A DNA stretch of 64,000 nucleotides from Aurelia coerulea (lineage: Eukaryota > Cnidaria > Scyphozoa > Semaeostomeae > Ulmaridae). The translations under genes and the position numbers were made by a program. Below are positions 41,790-53,700 of the stretch, piece by piece. Under the pieces are notes generated by a model. It ran no database searches. It had not been told where the DNA came from and saw only the letters and a program-made list of their open reading frames with translations. The stretch covers positions 4,644,743-4,708,742 of the forward strand of contig CM076962.1 in the NCBI GenBank assembly GCA_039566865.1, written 5' to 3'. The number at the start of each line of letters is the position of its first letter. The stretch's first letter is position 1.

Positions 41790-44700
41790 TATTTGCCATC
41801 AAAATTGAAATTAAGTGTACTGTAAGGCCAGGTTGCCAGCCTGCAGAGTATGGCACTTTTCGACGAGATCTCCGGTGTGCAACGAGAAATTTCTTTTGTT
41901 CTCTATTGTCTAATTTGAATAGCCTATTGAAAATCTCCGGTGTGCAAGTGCCATACTCTGCACACCTGCCAGGTTGGAAAACATGTGTGATTTGGCCTAC
42001 GCGTAGTAACGAGTGAAATAAATTTGAAGGTGCGAGCTGCGAGTGGACTTTAAGTAGAGTTTAAAAAGCTGTGAGAGAAGCAAAATTAACAATGAATCTT
42101 TTGTTCTCGCATGCGAGGATTGGTTATTGTAGCTGCGAGCAGCGAGTTGGACAGAGTTTCATAGCTGCGAGTGGATGCAAGTTTTCCAACCTGGCTGTAA
42201 GGTATTAGGAAGAGAAAAAAAAAGAGATATCTAATTACATGCGTGCAATATATATAGATATAAAAGTTAAAATTTAATCTAAAAACACCCCCAGGTTAAA
42301 ATGGCAGTACCGCATTAAAAGATCAGTGTGACCTCATTTCCATAATGGTCCCTCCAGAAAAAGTGTCATTGAAGGAAAAGGCTTCAGTTTTTGTGTCAAA
42401 TGTTTGTAACTTAAATTGGAATTCTATTGATATACATAGGGGCTGTTTTCTTGATTTGGTAGGTCTTTAAAGAATTTATTCTTGATCCTATGTTTGAAAC
42501 TGTTTACGTTCTTGGCAGATTTTAGGTCAGGTGTAGACTGTTCCAGATTTTAGGTCCCGGGAAAGAGAGCCCATTTTTCCCTGTGATACTCTTTCAAAAA
42601 GGTTGATTCAAATTGTTTTTAGATCTTATTTTTTCATATGCTCATAATATTTACAATATATCTAAACTACAAATAAAACCTACACACAATCACATACCAC
42701 TACACAACGATGCCACAGGGAGCATGGAATTTCACAACAACCTTGCGGCCATTTAAAATTAACTCAAAGTCTGTCCCAAAATAGATGCTAGGTCAGACAT
42801 TCGGGGAATTTCAATGGATATCAAGATATGCACGAGTAATAGTGATGGTCGGAGGAGAAACGCCTTACCTGGTTACTTTTTTGGAACAGAGTTTGACAAA
42901 TGATATAAAAGAAACAAGTAACAAGACTATAAAAGAAAAATTACGCAATGAAATAAAAGGAAATTGTTTGCGAGAGGAAACAATTGCTGCGATTTATCAA
43001 AAACGTTCTGATGCATGAATGTATTTCAGAGTTGCCTTGATGATTTCTGTATTCGAGACAATTGGCAGCCTTTCATCGCTGTACAACAAAACTCTGAGCA
43101 TAATTTTGTTAGAAAGGTTTGACAAGCCATTTTGGTGCAAAATTGCATTGACCTTGTTGAGAAGATCATGTCTGCAAACAACATACAAGTGACAGAACAG
43201 CAATTAGTGTTCCGTATCCGCAATGCCATCGTTTATTGAGCACATTGGATCTATTGTATCCTTGAAATAGACCTTTATTCTACAAAAGAGTCTGGATCGA
43301 GCGTTATTTTCTACATTTGTATACGCAAGGTTTGATCAAGTGGAGTTAGAGCTTCTATCACTACTGTTTACATTCGAAAATTCTACAAATTGTAGCAAAA
43401 TATCGTTCGATTCTGATACTTTTCAGAATGGCTAAAAGGTCTATTGTGCCTGAACTTATGGAGATGTAGTTTGCTAAGACCCACACGTAACTGTGTAAGA
43501 ATTGATAAAACGTTTGGATCGTGAATATTGAAAACTGATTTTGCAGGGGGACAAATAGGAGATGATAATTTGTCCTTGAATGTACTTCAAGATCAAGCAT
43601 GTTCCACTCAGAACTTTGAGTGATCTGGCTCTGGCAAGAGTATCCCCAACATATAGGATGCGCTGAGTTATCAAAAAATTTGAAAACATTTGTGGCAAGA
43701 CATTGTTCAAATCTCTCTTTAATGGGGAGCCAATTTATATCTTTAAATTCTTTTATTCCTACTATGAGCTCTATTATTTAGATTCAAACAGAACCCGATA
43801 CTTTTATTTTGAGCTGTTTGAATTTTGTTGTTGTCTGACTCTATTTTCTGGACACGCAAAGAACATATTGCATCTTGCTAAAAAGTTCTTTGCTGCTGTC
43901 TTTAATCTTATCATCTTGTATGGAAATGTAGGTGAGAACAATAAGTTAAAAGAGGAATTCTTTTGTTTATTGACACAATACAGGGCTCATATTTAAAATT
44001 AAACTGAACTGAACTGAATTATAGACAAAAAACTACAGTATACAAGTTCCTGCATATGTGATATCTTTGCCAGCCAATCCTAAAATGTTAAAGGAACTGA
44101 ACATAACATACTGTATATTCATACACCCAAGATTATTCACCAGTGTTGTGTTATTTTTCAGTCCTTGAGAATTGTTGGCTGCTAATGAAAGACCTGTAAT
44201 GTATTAAAATGTATTAAAAGGTGGCCTGGCCTGAGGCAAAACTTTTTATTGATGCAAATGAATAGCACTGTTGAATGATGAGAAATGCTGTTTAAATTTT
44301 TTTGATATCTCAGTTCCATTTTGAGTTTTCCACTGATTTTAAGAATCAGTTGATGGTGTCATTTTGTTTGCAAATTATTTATTTATTTTCTTATATTCCA
44401 ATAAAAAGTTACAATACATATTACGAGCTACACTACTCTACTTACAGAATTACTCTACAATACGAGCTACACTACTCTACTTACAGAATTACTCTACAAT
44501 ACTGCTACAACGATACCCCAAGGAGCAAAAGGCAATGTCTAGGGTAGTATGGAGATCTAGGGTAGTTTGCAAATTGCTAAAGGTAGTATGGAGAAATATC
44601 ACTGTATCTTATCTGAGAAAGGTTACAGTTGCAAGGAATTTTTCAGCAGAGCTACATAAATGGAATATAAACTGTTTAACCAATTGATATGATCTTTGGA

Positions 44701-47700
44701 AAGGCATGGTAATTGAAAATGTTTTTTTAAATTATATTTCCGTTTGGAAATATGGTTGATCTGTTAAACTTTCTTGACTTTTTGCAAATAATTGTGTCAT
44801 AGTCAGTCCTACAAACTAGTGGATGGCTTGAAAATGAAATAGATATCCAATAAATTTAATTAACATTTCTTATCATTCAACAGTGCCATTCATTTGCATC
44901 AATCAAAATTTTTGCTTCAGATCACCTTTATAAGGATATTATCCACATCTACAGTATTGTAGCCAATATTAACCTGCGTTATCAAATAAATGTATGTACT
45001 ATTGTCGCTATTATATTTCCTTGCATTCTAGAACAAATTGTAAGAAGAATCCAAACTGCCATAATTGTCTTGGTGAAAAGTTTTGGCAAGGAGAAATAAA
45101 AGGTGTGTACATGTCATTTCTTTTGTTTCAAAATGATTTGTTGTCTTGTTTTCAAATAAATTTCTCAAAATTTAATTGCCACAGACAGCTGCACAAAAAG
45201 TTTATTTTAAATGATGGCTTTCTTGCTTGTAGATAACTTCTGGATAGACGTAGAAGACCCAGAGGAACAAAGGAAACCTGAGGTAAAATATTTATTGTAT
45301 ATTTATTGTGCCATACAATTCTTGTTTTGGTAGTTGACTATAGATTTATGAGCTGTTACTTTTGCTCCAAAATTTATTGAATTTAATTTTCCTATTTGCT
45401 CAAACTACAATTCATAACCTCTGCTGAGCTTGTCTTTTGATGAATGCAAGAATCTAGATAGATGCAGAAAAACTAATGGGAATGTAGATTAGTTGTTTAA
45501 TTTTAATATGTGCACCTATAAACAAGGAAGAGGACCCTGTTTCCTCATAATCTATCAAACGTTTGCATGTTTCAGGGGAGCCATGTTGGTTTGAAGAATC
45601 TTGGAGCCACTTGCTATGTGAATACATTCTTGCAGGTAATTTTTTTGCACAGTCTCTTCTTGCTACAGACTGATACTGGATCCACCAAAAAGAGCTTGAT
45701 GTTTTTGATAGCCAACTGTAATTTAATTTATGAATTCTTTAAATTTCCCAAGTTTTGAAGGCTGCAATCAAAGGTGGAAATATAGCACGATATAGTCCAC
45801 CACTTAATAGAACTTTTGGTCTCGGTTGAGTAACATTTATATTTTTACATTTTGTAAAAATCTGAAATTATGTCAGTCCGTGGCTAGCTCCAATGTCGCT
45901 CAGTTCTCAGTTGCATCTTGTCAAATTTTCAAATAAAATGTATACAAATATCACACAATCCATTCTTTTCTGCAGATTATTCAAATATCAATGCAAAAGC
46001 TACCTGAGCTCTCAGGCAGACATTTTCGTTGCAATAGGTTTTTTGAAAAATGACGCTGATTTCAATGGACCTAGCATTTCAAGAAATGGTTGGCTGGTGG
46101 AAATTGCCACAGACAGCTGCACAAAGAAGCTTATTTTAAATGATGGCTTTCTTTATTATTTGCTTATTTGCTAATTCGTTATTATTTGCATATGAAACAA
46201 ATACAATTTTGGGCAAATGGGATATGTGTAAAGATACATTTTGCACAATTGACTCTTGAGTGTAAAAGTCTCAGTTTATTTGATTGTCATGCAAGCTCAA
46301 TGAGCATACATTCCAAATCTTAAAGAGGTTGCTGTGAGATGCTAAATTCTTAAAACTGGATGGCTTCAAAGAAACTTTAGCTACATTGCTATAATTCTAC
46401 CGTCAGACTTTTCAGAAATCTTCAATATTTTCAGGATTATGGAGTTTTTCTTCTTTCTGAAGAATTCAAGAAACATTTTGAAAAAATCTTAAAACTATCG
46501 TAGTTTCGAATCCTTTAGAGGAAACATAGTACAATTTTTAAGAAAACAGTAGTTTATGAATGTCTACAATATGTTATCAAGCACAAGTCTATCACTTTTC
46601 TGGTTTGCGATTTAGAAATTTGATGACGTCGCATCCTAAAATGAGCTCAGATATGAAAGACTCTGTAATTTCGAGAAATATTCAAGATTTTTGAAAAATC
46701 CAACGGCAGAATTGAAGATAAGTAGCGAAAGTTTCTTTCAAGCCATTGAATTAAAATGAATAGGTTGTAGAATTTTACACCCACCTTTTTACACCGATTT
46801 AAAGATTTGGAACCTATGCTAGCTCAATGGACGAAAAATCTAATGCTTGAACAGAGGAAATATTCTATTGAATGAATTGAAGCGTGAATCAGTGACTGAA
46901 AATATTTACACATTGGTTCTGACATATGATACCAGTAATAAATAGGTCTATTGCGGGAGCTTCATACAGTCATGGGAAATATTTATTGTTTTACTCACCT
47001 TGTACAGGGTGTCCCAAAAACATGTGCGCTGTTTGAGTGGCTGCTGCGGAGCAGCCATACATCCACTTTTCCCGTTCTTAAGATAAGTAGCTGCTGATTT
47101 ATGGAGCAAGAAAGTCAAAATCATTGGCTGCCTCAAAACCAGATGATTCATTATTCTCCATCGCGTTAAAATCAAAGAAATCGATTGAAAAAAACAAACC
47201 TAGCCCGATTTTCTGATGTTCGCAAGTGAAACAGATAGTCATGAAATGAATTGGATTTTGCGATAACCAAGAATATTGAACATAGCTAGGGTTGCTAGAA
47301 ATGGTGATGTGGAACACAAGTGCTGCGGGCCATGAAATGCGTCCATCAGTTATTTCGCTTGTCAAAAGTGACAAAGTCGTTTTAAACCAAGAATATTGCG
47401 TTCAGCAGGCTGCCTGGTCCATATCCTTGAGTTATGTGGTCCTTAATTACTCCCAAATGTGTTTCCTGACATAACTGCAAAGTTTAATGGGGCTCCGTCG
47501 TCAAAATGTAAACAAAACGATGATTTTTGCAGTTTTTTGAAAGGTGATATTTTCAAATTGTTTTCAAAATGAAAGTTGCTGCTTGGACATTAATCATTGT
47601 ACTTTGAGTTATGTGGTGGATTAATTCACTTTTTGGTGGCTCCCAAATGTGTTTCCTGGCATAACTGCACGGAGTTTAAGTCCATTTGATGCTAAAATTC

Positions 47701-50700
47701 AAGTTATAAGGTTAAGTACGGAAATAAAATCCTCTGGTTTTGAAACAACCACTGATTTTGACTTTCTTTCTCAATAAATCAGCAACCACTATCAGATTTG
47801 CTCAAACTTGGTGCCAAACTCTAAGTTGAAATCTCGTCTATTCAAAATTTGAAAAATGGGTAAAGTTGGATTTATGGCTCCTCCACAGTAGCCATTCAAA
47901 CAGCGTACATGTTTTTGGGACACCCTGCTGTAGGCTGATTATTTGGCCGTAGTTATCGCTATTGATGAAAGGCTGCCGGACACTCCTAACTATATGAGCG
48001 GTCTCGATTTGGTGTACTAGTCTCGTTTTGAATAGCGATTACTAGGGACTCATCGTAATCCGTTCACTCACCTGGTACACATATCTTTAAATTCGATCAT
48101 AAGCTAATTATTTTTCTCATTGATTTATAGTTTTTTGTTTTGCCTCCAGTGTATCCTAAGGTTCTTGTTTTTCAGCTTTGGTTCCACAATCATGACTTCC
48201 GATCTGCCATTTTCAAGTGGATCCCCAGCGGAGGATATCACTGTAGTCGGGATGAGGCTGATACGCAGGAAGGTCCTGGTAAGTAGTCCCAGAATAGACT
48301 AGGATACTGAGCCTCACGCAGGGCCGTCAAAAGCTGGGTCGGGCCCTGGAGCGATTCATAGGAGCAGGTCCTAAGGAGGATTTAGGGTTGAATCCCCCAA
48401 GAAAATTTTCTGAGACCACGCCCTTCAGACTCTCGGAGAATGAGGGAAACACCCTTTTTGAGAAAATTAGTTTTGAAAAATTGTTTAGATATTCCATTAT
48501 GAAGTCATTAAGAAAACGGTATTTATGGTAAACGATCAAGAGATTAAAGACTCGCTTTTACGAGGTGGCTAACTTGCAAAGGAGCGCACAAACTTTTACG
48601 CATAGCCAGAGGAAAGCTATTTTCTTATGACTATGTTTTAAGGTAGATAGATGGCCATAAAAAGTTGTTGATAGTTTAAATATGATATATCTTGTCTTTC
48701 TTGTATCAGTTCTGGTTTTCTCATATTTGTTTAGTGTAATGGCCATCAGGTAGATATTTACCATTGTACTCCCGGTGGTCTCGTAATTGTGAATTTGTAT
48801 TAGAATATGAAAAGGATGGGTAGAACAAAGTTAAAAGTTCTCTAGACCTGTAGTTTCATAAAGGACCATTAAAACATCATATTAATTTTTCTTATGTCAC
48901 TAATGTTAACAATTTCACTGGAATCCGCAACTTCCACACCACAATAAAAGAGCGCTCTTGGGATAATGTCCCCTTGAAATCCTGCTCACCGATCGGTTTT
49001 TCTAAAAGGGCTATTGTTAAATAGCAGACGTCTTCTCTTTCTTATGTTATATACAAATTATGAGCGGGGATGGCTCCGTGGTAGCGCGCTTGACTTCCAG
49101 TCTGGATGTTGGTGGTGTGATTCGAGTTCCCCGCCCTGCCGAACCTGCTACGCAGAGCGAAGATAGTCGCCAACTCTCTGTAATTCCAGGCTAAGGGAAT
49201 CACGAGGTGTGGTCACATCAAGAATAGCTAAATTACAGCTAATTTAGGCCTACTTTACAAAAATTTACAAAATTTACAAATTAATTCCTAAAGCTAATCA
49301 ATAAAAACATTTAGTGGATTATATACAAGATAAAAGCATGCCTTCCCTACGAGGTACGGAGCGACGCCCACCTCCCAGAGAGACGGCGGACACACCGCGC
49401 GAGGGAACCCCCACACGCATATCCTAAGCTGCGGTCGCCGCTTGGGAGCAATTCCCCAGTTCAACCGCAGCCCAGTGCCTGCATCGTGAAGGGGACCTCA
49501 CATCCCGCACAGCACATCCCCCATCCCACCGGGAAGCAGCGCACCGCCCCCATCCTCGCGAGAAGGCCCAAGAAATGTTTATCATGTTAGAAACCCAACT
49601 TCAGAGAACTGTACTGAATGGACAGAGCTCGAGTTGGGGAGATGTTTCAGCAGGAGTGCCCCAGGGTTCTATTCTGGGCCCTTTATTTTTCTTGGTCTAC
49701 ATTAATGATCTAACAGCAGACTTGAAGTGCAATGTTAAACTTTTTGCTGATGATACATCACTTTTTACTATCGTGCAAGACTCAAATACAGCTGCCAGTG
49801 ACATGAACCATGACTTAGAGTTGATCAGTAAATGGGCTCATGACTGGAGGATGTCTTTTAATCCTGACCCTCAAAAGCAAGCAGTCGAATTAGTATTTTC
49901 AAAGAGAAAAACTGAAACCAATCATCCCGAAATTCTTTTCAATAACATACCCGTGATGCAAGTAGTCGAACACAAGCATTTAGGAATCGTTCTAGACTCA
50001 AAATTGTCTTTTTCTACCCATATTAAAGCAGCTATCTCCAAAGCGAGAAAGGGTATTGGTATGTTGAGATTTCTCTCAAGATATCTACCTAGGAACACCC
50101 TTAACGAGCTATACAAGCTCTATATCCGACCCCATTTAGACTATGGAGATGTTATATACCATGATCCCCCAAAAGAATGCGAGTTCAGCGGAAATTTCAC
50201 CTTGTCTAATTTAATGGAAAAGCTAGAATCCGTCCAATATTCTGCCGCTTTAGCCGTGTCCGGTACATGGAGGGGAACATCTAGAGAGAAGTTGTACGCT
50301 GAGCTTGGATGGGAATCTTTAAGTCTCCGTAGGTGGAGTAGACGCCTGACTTTGTTCTATAAAATTGTAAACAACCTAACTCCGAACTATACAAGGGATC
50401 CAATTCCACCACTTCGGCAGTTTCAGTACTCTCTTCGTAAACCTGACATCATCGGGCAAATAAGGGCAAGAACTGCAAAGTTCAAATCTACTTTTTATCC
50501 TCATTGTCTGTCCGAATGGAATGAACTTGAACCTGAAACTAGGCTGGCACCATCTGTTGCCGTTTTCAAATTGAAAATGTTATCAAAAATCCGCCCTCCT
50601 GGAAAACCTGTATATGGGATTCATGACCCAAAAGGTCTATCCTATCTAACTCAACTTAGAGTCGGTCTTAGCAAGTTAAATTTTCATAAATTTAAACACA

Positions 50701-53700
50701 ATTTTAAAGATACCACAAATCCTATGTGTCCGACAAATGATGGTATTGAAGATACGGAACACTTCTTGTTGCTCTGCCCTTGTTTTGATGTACAAAGACG
50801 AGACCTCCTCGCTGGAATCTATGCATTAATACGACCACTTGGATATGTAAATCTTGCAAAAGAAGCTTTACTACAACTTTTATTGTATGGCAATAAAGAT
50901 TTTCCTATTTCACTAAATAGACAAATTGTTGAGCTAACGCTACATTTTATCCATGAAACTGGTCGATTCGAGTGAATTTCTGTAGCCACTTAACCATCCC
51001 TTCATAAGCCACCCGTTTTTGTCCCATAGTTAAAGTAGTTTCTTTTCCTTTATTATCTTTATTTAATGGCCTCGGGGTAGACACAGCCTTTTGCTCCCTG
51101 GGGTTGATCGTCCTAGTAGTATTGTAGAGTAATTTCATAAGTAATGTAGTTCGTAATTTGTATTGTAAATTTTATTTGGAATATATTATAGAAAAAAAAA
51201 AAAAAACCCAACTCTTGGAATGTATGTTTTGCATTTTTTTTTTTTTTTTTTTTTTCATTTTAAAATTATTTATGCACGGTAGCCCCGTCAGTCAGTATGA
51301 CTGATTTTCAGGGGGCCGTGCCAAAAACTTTACAAATTAAAAAATCTACTAAAATTAATAATGGGAAAAGGAAACTAATTACAATCATAAATAATTTATC
51401 TACAACTATTTACAATAAATTTACAACCGACTATTTGCAGAGCCTACAGTTGCATTTTTCGCCATTCCAACATCTAATTCGTTTTTTGAAAATAGGAAGG
51501 GTGCTTGATCGTTTTATTTCGTGCGGCAAAAACTGCCAAAGTTTATTTCCAAGGTAGGCTATGGTCTCAACTCCAAAGGACGTGGTTCGCACCTTTGGAA
51601 TTTGAGCGTCATTGCCATGCCTTAGGTTGCAGCTAATACCTCTCTCCATAAAAATATCTTTCATGAAAGGTGGATTTAGATTAGACTTTGTTTTAAAAAT
51701 TTCCGTCATAAGCAACTGTAAATCACTTCCGTGATCCTTGTACGCAATGCGCAGTGCCCTTTCGTGAACATGACTTTATTCTATGGTTTAAAGTTCTGTC
51801 ATAAAACATCGAGAGGAACGACAAGGACGCTGATTCAATGAGCTTAGCTTCTCAATGTCCTAAAGCTACCTTCGGATGCTAGGTAGAAATATGGAAAAAA
51901 ATAGTACCGCAATCGCTACGTGTACTATGTCACCAAACAGCACTATGAATAGAACCAATTCATGTCAAGGGAGCTGCCCGTGGTTCGGCTGAAAAATGCA
52001 TGGAATTTTATTGAATTTTAAAGTCATTTGCAAGCAGTTTCAAAAACTGCCCATGTAAAGGTTCATGGCTTAAGAGCAGCACAACCTATTTTCATGAAAT
52101 ATATTTTCACATCTATTTTAGTTAGCCTTTGTACCTTAAAATGTCTAAAATTGATTGAAAATAGATGTTAATTCATGATCTTGATAAACGCCGAAACATT
52201 TTTAACGATTCAAATTCTCTCTGGTCTTAGGTAAAGACGATGCCAGTGCTAACAAGATGGATACAGACACTGCTGAATACCAAATACCCACTTTGACCAG
52301 TCCAGCAGCACCAAAATTTGGCGATTCAGTACCTGATAACATCTGCGGAAATCTTCAATTGTTATTTTCTTTAATGAAACATAGTGAAAAGAAGTAAGTA
52401 TTGCAGTCAAGTCGCCATTTAGATGTAGTTTTAATCTCCGGAAATGGTAATGATTTACCAAAATGCTTGAAGCATTCCCATGTATCTATGTATGCCGATG
52501 ATACTAGTATCTATTTTGCATCTAATTCTGTTTCTGAGATCAATGACGCTATTAACGCTGATTTAGCTGCTTTGAAATTGTGGCTACAAGGAAACAAGCT
52601 ATCATTAAATGTTGCAAAAACTGAAGGCATGATTATCGGACTCCCAGGTAAACTGAAAAAACTTACTTCACTTGGCTCAGCTAAACCACAGTTTAAAATC
52701 GAGGAGGACGATATTAAAATGGCTGAATATACTAAATACCTAGGAGTTCAAGTAGATCAGCAATTAAAATGGTCTTCCCAATTGGCCTCATTGACAAATA
52801 AGATTTCCAGAGGTATTGGCATATTAAGGTACTCTAAAAGGTACGTGCCTGCATCCACTGTTAAACAGATGTACAAAAGCCTCGTGGAACCTTACTTTAG
52901 ATATTGCTGCCCTGTTTGGGGGAATGTTGGTGAGACCTCTCTTAATAAACTCCAAAAGCTACAAAATCGTGCTGCCAGAATAGTTACCGGCAGTCGATAT
53001 GACCAGTCAGCCTTGCCACTCTTTCGTGCCCTAGGATGGCCCACGGTTAGGGAATTGATTGATCTTGAAACACTAAAAATGGTTTTCAAGTCCCTAAACG
53101 GTGATGCGCCGTCCTATATGAGCGACATGTTCAATAGAGTGAACGAAACAACCTCTCGCGTACTGAGGAATTCTAATATAAACCTTAGGACTCCAATGTT
53201 AAGAACATCAGCTGGTCAGAGATGTTTTTCATTCAGAGGCGCCAGTCTCTGGAATGGGTTGAATGATGAATTAAAAGGAGCACCTACTCTAAAGAAATTC
53301 CGGGAAGGGTTGATGAAATCCCACAAAGCATAAGTTGAGATGCTTTATGCAATGAACTCTTTTAATTTTACTTTTATTGATATTATTTTAATCAGATTGT
53401 AATATCTTAGTTTAGTTTTAGTGTTTTTATTGCATGGCCCCCTGTAAATCAGTTTTTCTCTAACTGAGGGGCTACCATGCCTAAAAAATTGAAAGTGAAA
53501 TGAAATGAAAATGAAAATGAAAAGCTATACTTAGCCTCCTTTCTATCAAGGTCCCTCTCTAGAAAGCCCACCCCCTTTTGGTCCCATCTAAGTCTGAATT
53601 TTAAGTAGGACACCCTTAGTGTAATAGCGACAATAGGACACCTGTAGTGTTATAGTAATAGGACACCCTCTCTACTGAGCCTGCATTAGATAGCCTGCGT

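Noticed and set aside
41741..42016. 91-codon frame downstream of USP48 exon 1
   Set aside because: Begins in the (TATG)n microsatellite and runs through a hAT-type MITE.
49073..49150. Possible functional tRNA gene
   Set aside because: A- and B-box-like words are present, but D and anticodon arms do not pair properly; it fits a SINE head.
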